Source: Desulfurobacteriaceae bacterium
Lineage (GTDB): Bacteria > Aquificota > Aquificia > Desulfurobacteriales > Desulfurobacteriaceae
Direction of reading: 5' to 3'
Assembly (NCBI GenBank): GCA_027064485.1
Contig: JAMOPR010000269.1
Coordinates: 1 to 6,968 of the forward strand
DNA: 6,968 nt
Below are positions 1 to 4,968 of the stretch, one piece after another. Every line of letters starts with the position of its first letter. Positions within the stretch are counted from its first letter, which is position 1. A model generated the notes under the pieces. It saw only the letters and a program-made list of their open reading frames with translations, was not told the origin of the DNA and searched no databases. Both the position numbers and the translations under genes were made by a program.

Positions 1-161
1 TTCTCGTAAACCTGAACGATAGCTTTGTTTTTCCGTATCGAAACAACTTCTCCCATCAGTTTCAAGTTACCGACGTGCACAACTTCAAACAGGAAAGGTT
101 TTTCACCGCTTTCTATGGCAACTTCAACTACGGGACCAGAAATTTTTGTTACTCTTCCCAA
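1..161 (-). CDS. atpA: V/A-type ATPase catalytic subunit A, N-terminal 53 residues (cut by window edge)
   Basis: This is the beginning of the catalytic A subunit, the ATP-binding part of the A/B head of a rotary V/A-type ATPase. Only the N-terminal beta-barrel is present. It contains the stretch GRVTKISGPVVEV, then FEVVHVGN, LMGEVVSI and AIVQVYE, which follow the usual A-subunit opening (glycine-rich SGPVV, the xVRVG-like segment, GExI and QVYE). The P-loop and the A-specific insertion would lie beyond position 1. The start is a TTG at 161-159, one nucleotide after the stop of subunit E, with an AAGGAG site at 168-173 placed 6 nt upstream. No ATG lies in frame nearby. Being the last gene reached in the operon, it is probably followed by B and D outside the window (inference). 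Identity rests on the N-terminal pattern plus operon context. Confidence 0.9.
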   Translation of the reverse strand, partial: MGRVTKISGPVVEVAIESGEKPFLFEVVHVGNLKLMGEVVSIRKNKAIVQVYE

Positions 162-162
162 G

Positions 163-690
163 TTAAGCTCCTTCTAAAACGTTTTGAATCTCTTTATCTA
201 TTATCTCTTCCAGTTCACTTTCATCGAGAATTACAGTTACATTTTCGCTTTCAAACTTGAAAATGATTCTATCTTCTTCTATGCATTCCATATAAGGAAA
301 TTTGTTTTTAAACCTGCAGTGAACGAGAAATTTTCCCTTTTTGTGAGTTTTTAAAACTTGCTTTTTAAAACACTCAAACAGGTAAACTAAATCCAGTTCT
401 TTAAGGAGTTGTGAGAAAACTTTTTCCTTTAGACTTTCTATGAGTTTTTCTTTTTTTCTTTCAAATGACGTTTTAATTTCCCTCTTTTCAGCGTTAAATT
501 CTTCTTCTAACAGCTTAAGGGCTTCCTTGAGATTGTCTTCTTTTAATTTTTCTGCTTCCTTTAGAGCTTTTTCTTTCATTTCTTCACATTTCTTTCCCGC
601 TTTTTCTATGATAGCGTTTGCTTCTTTTTTAACGGCTTTTGTTACTTCTGCTTTAAACTCTTCAAAATTATCCAATTCCCAGTATTCCAT
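163..690 (-). CDS. atpE: V/A-type ATPase subunit E (peripheral stalk)
   Basis: A 175-residue protein, close to the family's usual 180-200. Residues about 8-95 are highly charged Lys/Glu/Ala-rich helix without proline, as expected for the long coiled coil that pairs with subunit H/G in the peripheral stalk. Residues about 96-175 form a mixed alpha/beta C-terminal domain (VHCRFKNKF, IIFKFESENVTVILDESELEEII) which in this family binds the top of the A/B head. The ATG at 690 has an AAAGGAG site 7 nt upstream and overlaps the end of subunit F by 23 nt. The stop is followed after one nucleotide by the TTG of subunit A. Naming relies on domain layout and position; sequence in this family is poorly conserved. 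The letter E is the V/A-type name and should not be confused with F-type atpE (subunit c). Confidence 0.88.
   Translation of the reverse strand: MEYWELDNFEEFKAEVTKAVKKEANAIIEKAGKKCEEMKEKALKEAEKLKEDNLKEALKLLEEEFNAEKREIKTSFERKKEKLIESLKEKVFSQLLKELDLVYLFECFKKQVLKTHKKGKFLVHCRFKNKFPYMECIEEDRIIFKFESENVTVILDESELEEIIDKEIQNVLEGA
168..173 (-). promoter_or_regulatory. Shine-Dalgarno site for subunit A (TTG start)
   Basis: AAGGAG lies inside the last codons of subunit E, 6 nt before TTG at 161. It fixes the non-ATG start of subunit A and implies that A translation depends on ribosomes arriving from E. Confidence 0.7.
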
Positions 691-964
691 ATAGGAACTC
701 CTTTAAATCCCTTTTAAGGTGGATGCCGTCAAAAGAGGGAACGAAAATAACTACCGGTTTTGCTTTCTTCTTTAATTTTTCGGAGAAAGGTAAAAACTCT
801 TCGTAATACCTGTCTGATATGACCAGTATTCCAACGCTTTCGTCAAAGATAAGTTTTTCCACTTTGGACTTAAATTCTTCTTTTCCGTTTACAACAACTG
901 TTTCTGCGCCTCCCAGCCTGAAGCCGGCGCACTCTCTTTCTTCTCCGATGAAAACGATTCTCAT
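668..964 (-). CDS. atpF: V/A-type ATPase subunit F (central rotor shaft)
   Basis: A 98-residue protein, the normal length for V/A-type subunit F (about 100). It has the typical small Rossmann-like pattern: MRIVFIGE at the start, GFRLGGAETVVV at 14-25, VGILVISDRYYEEF in the middle and PVVIFVPSFDG near the end. In the family F binds D in the central shaft and can modulate ATP hydrolysis. The ATG at 964-962 shares the ATGA motif with the stop of subunit K, a 4-nt overlap that suggests translational coupling. A weak AGGT site lies 8 nt upstream. The C-terminal end overlaps subunit E by 23 nt. Confidence 0.93.
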   Translation of the reverse strand: MRIVFIGEERECAGFRLGGAETVVVNGKEEFKSKVEKLIFDESVGILVISDRYYEEFLPFSEKLKKKAKPVVIFVPSFDGIHLKRDLKEFLYGILGIG

Positions 965-1233
965 AGCTTACCTAAAATAAGGATTGCAACTATAAGACCG
1001 TAAATGGCGATACCTTCGGCAAGTCCAAGGAAGATTAATGCCCTACCTGACATTTCGGGTTTTTCACCTAAAGTTCCCATAGCTGCAGAGCCCACAAGTC
1101 CCACGGCAATTCCGGCAGCAATTGTAGAAAGTCCGACGGAAGCAGCAGCAGCCATGTAACCCCAGGCTTTATCCCCCGCAAAAGTCAGGGCGGGGATTAG
1201 AACGAACAGGATTGACATTAGAACGGTTCGCAT
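961..1233 (-). CDS. atpK: V/A-type ATPase subunit K (proteolipid, rotor ring)
   Basis: A 90-residue membrane proteolipid that assembles into the rotor ring. Residues 1-19 look like a signal peptide (MRTVLMSILFVLIPALTFA, then GDKAWG). After it comes one helical hairpin: helix 1 about 25-54, rich in Gly and Ala; a polar loop GEKPEMSGR at about 56-64; helix 2 about 65-88, FLGLAEGIAIYGLIVAILIL. The ion-carrying carboxylate is Glu73. Helix 1 has no Gln and Glu73 is followed by Gly rather than Ser/Thr, so the usual sodium ligands are missing and proton coupling is more likely (inference). This is a single-hairpin, 8-kDa-type subunit, not the duplicated 16-kDa type. The ATG at 1233 has GGAGG 7 nt upstream, the best site in the ATPase part of the operon, fitting the multi-copy need. 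It overlaps subunit I by 16 nt. Confidence 0.95.
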   Translation of the reverse strand: MRTVLMSILFVLIPALTFAGDKAWGYMAAAASVGLSTIAAGIAVGLVGSAAMGTLGEKPEMSGRALIFLGLAEGIAIYGLIVAILILGKL

Positions 1234-2996
1234 TCTAAAACCTCCAGCTTAAAAGGTTTGAACGGTCTTCCTCCACCCCTATAAAATTTCTTAAAGAACT
1301 CGTAATAGTTAAGTCTGAGTGCTTGAATCGTAACTATCAGCCCTTCAAGGGCAACGACAAGCAGGTTACCCAGCACTACTACTATCCAGTATATCAAAGT
1401 TCCTCCTTTTAGGGTTTTTACCGATTCTGCTATGGTGAAGATTGCAAAGAATAAAGCGCCGTGCGCCAGGGCAAATGCTCCGAGTCTCATGAACGATAAT
1501 GTATTAATCAGATTTTCTAAAAGGATTCGGACGGCATCTATGAGCGATGTGGCTGCCTGTTTCGTTTTTCTGAAAGCGTAGAAGAATGATGCTAAAAGCA
1601 GAATTAGAAGGATTAGGAGTTCCAGTTTTACGTTCATTTTAAAGACAAGTGCTTTTATCAAAATACCTAAGGAGAGCCAATACGTGGAAAAGGAGAGGAT
1701 TCCTTCTTCGTCGAAAATAATCTGTTCGAGGTTCTCTCTATGAACGGAGGAGAGGAGTTTTATGATGAATCCAATTGTAATTACGGCAATGCCTATACCT
1801 ATGCTTAGTATCAGCAAGGGTTTGATACTTTTCATAGGTGAAAAGAGCAGTGGATGGAATATCTCTTTTCCAAAGGCTGAGCCGTAAAGAATTCCAAAAA
1901 GTGATGAAGAGATACCGGAAAGCAGCATTAACCTTCCAATTGCCTTTTTTCCCTTCTTTTCTAAAAGAATGGCGAATGCTGAAAGTATTAAGCCGTGTCC
2001 AACATCTCCGAACATAACGCCAAACAGCAGAGTGAAGACAACTACGAAGGGGAGGACAGGATTAATGTCGTAGTAGGATGGATAGCTGTAAGAAAAAACT
2101 ATTTCTTCTATGGGCTTCAAAGGAGAAGGGGTTTGGATGAGGGTGGGGGGATTTTCCCCAGGAGGGTAGAATTTTACGTTGCAGTCGTTAAACAGTTTTA
2201 AAAATTCTTCTTTTTTCTTTTCCGGAATCCATCCTCTTAAAACTTTCTTCCCTTCCTTTTCGAAGGCTGAACTTTCAGCTTTTGTGATTTTCTTTTTTAT
2301 TTCTAAAAGGGTGCAAAGGGATGCAATTTTTTCCCCGTAATGTTTTTTGATTTCTTCGATTTTTTGCTTTATAAACCTTTCTTTCGATTCTATTTCTTCT
2401 TTTGTTTCTTCCTTAAAGTATTTTAGAGGAACGGGATTTAAGTTGAAGGAAGACTTGATTTTTTCAAATAGGTATTCTCTATTTGGCGGGAAGAAGATAA
2501 TGACGGCGATGTCTCCGTGATAGAGGGGAGCAAAGGCGGCGTAGAGTTTTTCGGACTTTAAGGACAATTGAAGGCTATCAAGGATTTCCTTTTTGATTGT
2601 GCCGGCTTTGAAGGTTATTACTTTTAAGCTTTTCAACAGTTTAGAAACGTTTCCGTCAAAGGATTTGTCGATTTTTTCTGCTAAGTTTAACAGTTCTCTT
2701 TCTCTTTTTATATGCGTTAATTCCTCTTTCAATTTTAGGATTTCTCTGTATAGGCGTTTGACTTCTTCTTTTGATAGTTTGGCTTTTGCTTTTTGGGGAG
2801 GGGCGGGGGGGATTTTTAGAAATTGGGAGATGGTTTTAAGTTGTGAGAGCGTTGTTTCTTCTTCAAAAAAGAACAATTTATCTTTTTGGGTTTTGAGGTG
2901 AAAAAATCCCCACCTCCCCAACCTTTCCACAACGTCTTCCAACTTTTCTTTCTCAACTTCCAGTTCAACACAAAGGAGCTTTTCAGGAAATATCAA
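1218..2996 (-). CDS. atpI: V/A-type ATPase subunit I (membrane stator)
   Basis: A 592-residue protein with the two-part build of subunit I/a. Residues about 1-305 are soluble and include coiled coils (about 75-110 and 195-250), the RGWIPEK hallmark near 254-260 and a Pro-rich linker at 277-294. Residues about 312-562 hold about eight membrane segments (roughly 312-328, 333-346, 354-374, 392-415, 434-452, 457-475, 495-522, 533-561). Conserved stator residues are visible: Arg504 in FMRLGAFALAHG with His512, and Glu551, Gln558 and Arg561 in EGLIVTIQALRL, followed by NYYEFFKKFYRGGGRPFKPF. By family homology Arg504 and Arg561 correspond to the two essential half-channel arginines of the yeast a subunit. 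The start is TTG at 2996-2994 with GGAG at 3004-3007, 7 nt upstream; it overlaps subunit C by 14 nt. The coding strand has C-runs encoding PPAPP at 63-67. Confidence 0.95.
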   Translation of the reverse strand: MIFPEKLLCVELEVEKEKLEDVVERLGRWGFFHLKTQKDKLFFFEEETTLSQLKTISQFLKIPPAPPQKAKAKLSKEEVKRLYREILKLKEELTHIKRERELLNLAEKIDKSFDGNVSKLLKSLKVITFKAGTIKKEILDSLQLSLKSEKLYAAFAPLYHGDIAVIIFFPPNREYLFEKIKSSFNLNPVPLKYFKEETKEEIESKERFIKQKIEEIKKHYGEKIASLCTLLEIKKKITKAESSAFEKEGKKVLRGWIPEKKKEEFLKLFNDCNVKFYPPGENPPTLIQTPSPLKPIEEIVFSYSYPSYYDINPVLPFVVVFTLLFGVMFGDVGHGLILSAFAILLEKKGKKAIGRLMLLSGISSSLFGILYGSAFGKEIFHPLLFSPMKSIKPLLILSIGIGIAVITIGFIIKLLSSVHRENLEQIIFDEEGILSFSTYWLSLGILIKALVFKMNVKLELLILLILLLASFFYAFRKTKQAATSLIDAVRILLENLINTLSFMRLGAFALAHGALFFAIFTIAESVKTLKGGTLIYWIVVVLGNLLVVALEGLIVTIQALRLNYYEFFKKFYRGGGRPFKPFKLEVLECEPF

Positions 2997-3714
2997 CTAT
3001 CATCTCCTCTATTTGTTCTCTATCAAAGTTTCCTGCTATACCTTCTATTATGGCTGTCAAGTTAAACTTTTCGATTTCCTTGAGCCTTAAAACCACAAAA
3101 GGGATAACGGGAGTGAACGGGTAACCAAGCAATAACTTTCTCAAAGATTGAATGTGAAAGCGAAAGAGGTTTCTGCGGAATTCTTCAAACGTATCTGCAT
3201 ACTTTGCAAATGGAAGAACTTTTGAAAGTTGGCTTAATGTTGAAGCTTTGAGCATTTCGGGTAGCAGATGTTTGAGGTTTCCTTGTGCGAAAAGAAAAGG
3301 AGCAACTTCCTCCGGGCTTAGCCCCTCTATGATTCTATACTTTACCACCGTGAGAACGTCCAAAAAGTTGGAGTAAACCACCCCGAACTGTCTGAAAGAT
3401 TTGTTTTTTAATAACTTTTCTGTAACAAATCCCCTATCCTGCACTAAGAAAAATTCTTTTACTTCACCGATTGGATAAATTTTAAACAGCTTATCAATTA
3501 GGTGGTTGAAGTAGGCGTTTATACTGTTTAGAAGTGCTTTTCTACTGGAATCTTTTAGAAAGCGGGAATAGGGGGTATTTTCTAAAAGCTGCATAGCCTC
3601 TTTAAGAGAACCAGTTCTTGCAAGGCTTTTAAGAAAGGTAATGCTTAGAGTTGTGGATAAAACGCTTCGGCATGTGGCGTTTAACCTTCCCAGAGAGGCA
3701 GTTTTTAAGAGCAA
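2983..3714 (-). CDS. atpC: V/A-type ATPase subunit C (shaft-ring socket), short form
   Basis: An almost entirely helical 243-residue protein assigned to the V/A-type subunit C (AC39/d) family, which couples the F/D shaft to the K ring. Family-like segments are TGSLKEAMQLLENTPYSRFL (about 35-54), the repeat motif YSNFLDVLTVVKYRIIEGLS, FLFAQGNLKHLLPEML, and the C-terminal IPFVVLRLKEIEKFNLTAII with EGIAGNF. The family usually has about 320 or more residues in three similar helical lobes; here only two lobe-like repeats are apparent, so a middle lobe seems lost. No frameshift or stop interrupts the frame. The TTG start at 3714 overlaps the end of the H/G gene by 10 nt and has GGGAG at 3720-3724, 5 nt upstream. 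The position ahead of I differs from the usual archaeal order, where C follows E. Confidence 0.85.
   Translation of the reverse strand: MLLKTASLGRLNATCRSVLSTTLSITFLKSLARTGSLKEAMQLLENTPYSRFLKDSSRKALLNSINAYFNHLIDKLFKIYPIGEVKEFFLVQDRGFVTEKLLKNKSFRQFGVVYSNFLDVLTVVKYRIIEGLSPEEVAPFLFAQGNLKHLLPEMLKASTLSQLSKVLPFAKYADTFEEFRRNLFRFHIQSLRKLLLGYPFTPVIPFVVLRLKEIEKFNLTAIIEGIAGNFDREQIEEMIVDIS
3004..3010 (-). promoter_or_regulatory. Shine-Dalgarno site for subunit I (TTG start)
   Basis: AGAGGAG on the minus strand ends 7 nt before TTG at 2996, inside the last codons of subunit C. The ATG between them belongs to the C frame and is followed by its stop, so the TTG is the supported start of subunit I. Confidence 0.65.
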
Positions 3715-4019
3715 ATTTTCTCCCTGATACGGTTGAGACAGGCGTTTACGATGTTATCAGCATCTATTTCTTCTATTCTTTTCCTGATTTCTTTCAGTTT
3801 TAAGGCGAATTCTGATTTTAGCCTTTGAATTTCCTCCTCTTTCTTTTTTCTTTCCTTCTCTAAAATGGCACTTACTTCCTCTTCTGCTTCTTTAAGCACT
3901 TTTGCCCTTTGCTCTTCGCAGTGCCGTAGTAAATCATTAGCCTTATGCCGCGCTTCCTCTAACAGGAAAGCAGCTTCCCTGTCCAACTCTTTCAGCTTTT
4001 CAAAAGCGTTACTCTTCAC
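3705..4019 (-). CDS. atpH: V/A-type ATPase subunit H/G-like coiled-coil protein (peripheral stalk)
   Basis: A 104-residue protein that is nearly all charged helix with no proline or glycine, from about residue 5 to 95 (EEARHKANDLLRHCEEQR, EILEKERKKKEEEI-like charge pattern). Length and build match subunit H (archaeal) or G (Thermus), which forms a parallel coiled coil with subunit E in the peripheral stalk. The start is GTG at 4019. An in-frame TGA at 4031-4029 rules out a longer protein apart from a possible CTG at 4025. The Shine-Dalgarno site is poor (GAAG about 8 nt upstream), and the gene overlaps the preceding Usp gene by 11 nt, so translation may depend on coupling to it. Assignment rests on coiled-coil character, length and its place at the head of the ATPase genes; sequence alone is not decisive. 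Confidence 0.8.
   Translation of the reverse strand: MKSNAFEKLKELDREAAFLLEEARHKANDLLRHCEEQRAKVLKEAEEEVSAILEKERKKKEEEIQRLKSEFALKLKEIRKRIEEIDADNIVNACLNRIREKICS
3720..3724 (-). promoter_or_regulatory. Shine-Dalgarno site for subunit C (TTG start)
   Basis: GGGAG on the minus strand lies 5 nt before TTG at 3714, within the 3' end of the H/G gene. It supports a TTG start, because the first internal ATG (MQLL, about residue 41) would remove conserved N-terminal sequence. Confidence 0.6.
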
Positions 4020-4482
4020 TTTCAGACTTCACGATTAAAATAGGTTGCTTTGTAGCTTTCAGAACGTCCATAATTTTTCCCACTCTGAAAATGGATAGGG
4101 ACGCAGCGTTTATACCCAGAGTTACTAACTTTACTCCGTATTTATCGGCGTAGTTTGAAATTACTTCGTCCAATTCTCCGGGAATCATTACTACCTTGGT
4201 TTTTATTCCGTTTTCTTCAAACTCCTTCGCAAGCTCTTCCATTTCCTTAAACCGTTTTATTAGGGCGTCAGAATACCCTTCGCTCAAAGCACTTTTAAGC
4301 CCTTCTACCTTTTCGATGCTGTCATACTCTTCCTTGGGAAGAAGCCCCCACTCAGATGGAAGTAAAACGTGAAGTATGTGAACCTCTTTACATCCTGCTT
4401 CTTTTAACTTTAAAACGTAAGGCTTTGCTTCAAGACTGTGTTTTTCAAAATCTATTGGGTAAAGGATTTTTTCGAACAGCAT
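4009..4482 (-). CDS. Universal stress protein, degenerate nucleotide-binding motif
   Basis: A 157-residue single UspA domain. It opens with MLFEKILYPIDFEKHS, the usual first strand with its Asp, followed by VHILHVL and KTKVVMIPGELDEVISNYAD, and ends with QPILIVK. The canonical Usp ATP-binding motif G-x2-G-x9-G-S/T is broken: the region starts at Gly123 in LGINAASLSIFRVGK, with Ala in place of the second Gly, one residue fewer in the spacer, and Lys in place of Ser/Thr. It therefore probably does not bind ATP in the usual way (inference). ATG at 4482-4480 is preferred, with GGGAGG at 4487-4492 placed 4 nt upstream. An in-frame GTG at 4485 sits too close to that site. The ATG overlaps the stop of the upstream Usp gene (TGATG), and the 3' end overlaps the H/G gene by 11 nt. 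It may pair with its neighbour as a heterodimer. Confidence 0.88.
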   Translation of the reverse strand: MLFEKILYPIDFEKHSLEAKPYVLKLKEAGCKEVHILHVLLPSEWGLLPKEEYDSIEKVEGLKSALSEGYSDALIKRFKEMEELAKEFEENGIKTKVVMIPGELDEVISNYADKYGVKLVTLGINAASLSIFRVGKIMDVLKATKQPILIVKSESEE

Positions 4483-4952
4483 CACTCCTCCCTTTTTTTA
4501 ATTATTAGAACGGGACATTCTGCCTTTCTCATAACGTCAACAGAAACGCTTCCTAAAAGTATTTCCGTTAATAAGCCTTTGCCGTGGGCGCCCATTACGA
4601 TAACGCTTGCGCCCTTTTCCTTGGCAACGTTCACAATTTCATCTCCCGGAGTTCCATACCTTAAAGCTATTTCTACTTCAAGCTCGTTAAATTCTAAGTT
4701 CTTCTTTATTCTATCAAGTTTTTCTATGATAGAAGTAACATAAAGTTGGTCGGCTTTTGGCAGGACGTTTGAAAGTATCTCTGAATTCATAAGGTCAGTG
4801 CCTTCGGGTAGTTCGATAGAAAGAGAGGTGACAACGTGAGTTACTATTACTTTTTTTGCTCCTGCCTCTTTCAGTTTTTTTACGTATTCGAGGGCAGTTT
4901 CTGCTAATGGAGAAAAGTCGGTAGAGTAAAGAACGGTTTTAAACAGCGGCAT
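4482..4952 (-). CDS. Universal stress protein, ATP-binding type
   Basis: A 156-residue single UspA domain, the usual length for the family. It opens with MPLFKTVLYSTDFSPLAE (strand 1 with the conserved Asp) and continues with KVIVTHVV, ALRYGTPGDEIVNVAKE and ASVIVMGAHGKG. The ATP-binding motif G-x2-G-x9-G-S is intact (Gly121, Gly124, Gly134, Ser135), and the protein ends with CPVLIIKK. Cytoplasmic Usp dimers of this class bind ATP and are linked to stress or energy limitation; the exact target here is unknown. ATG at 4952 has GGAGG 4 nt upstream. The gene lies 16 nt after the thiolase-like gene and its stop overlaps the second Usp gene, so it is likely cotranscribed with the ATPase genes. Confidence 0.93.
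   Translation of the reverse strand: MPLFKTVLYSTDFSPLAETALEYVKKLKEAGAKKVIVTHVVTSLSIELPEGTDLMNSEILSNVLPKADQLYVTSIIEKLDRIKKNLEFNELEVEIALRYGTPGDEIVNVAKEKGASVIVMGAHGKGLLTEILLGSVSVDVMRKAECPVLIIKKREE
4487..4492 (-). promoter_or_regulatory. Shine-Dalgarno site for the second Usp gene
   Basis: GGGAGG on the minus strand is formed by the last Arg-Glu-Glu codons of the first Usp gene. It lies 4 nt before ATG at 4482 but only 1 nt before GTG at 4485, which decides in favour of the ATG. Confidence 0.6.
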
Positions 4953-4968
4953 GTTGCCTCCACGAAAA

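Noticed and set aside
75..260. Plus-strand open frame of 61 codons
   Set aside because: It lies opposite subunits A and E, has no recognisable motif, and the composition fits a shadow frame.
440..694. Plus-strand open frame of 84 codons, Ser/Phe-rich
   Set aside because: It is the antisense of the Lys/Glu-rich coiled coil of subunit E, which typically yields Ser/Phe-rich reverse frames.
2128..2150. Second cluster of G-runs as a possible G-quadruplex
   Set aside because: Only three separate runs are present, with a 9-nt loop; the G bases simply reflect Pro codons of the linker in subunit I.
1995..2201. Plus-strand open frame of 68 codons
   Set aside because: It lies opposite well-supported subunit I sequence and has no homology signal.
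2593..2901. Plus-strand open frame of 102 codons
   Set aside because: It is opposite the N-terminal coiled-coil part of subunit I, with Ser/Phe-rich shadow composition.
4483..4485. GTG at 4485 as the start of the second Usp gene
   Set aside because: It leaves only 1 nt to the Shine-Dalgarno core, whereas ATG at 4482 gives a workable 4 nt.
4438..4743. Plus-strand open frame of 101 codons
   Set aside because: It is antisense to both Usp genes, which carry clear family motifs.
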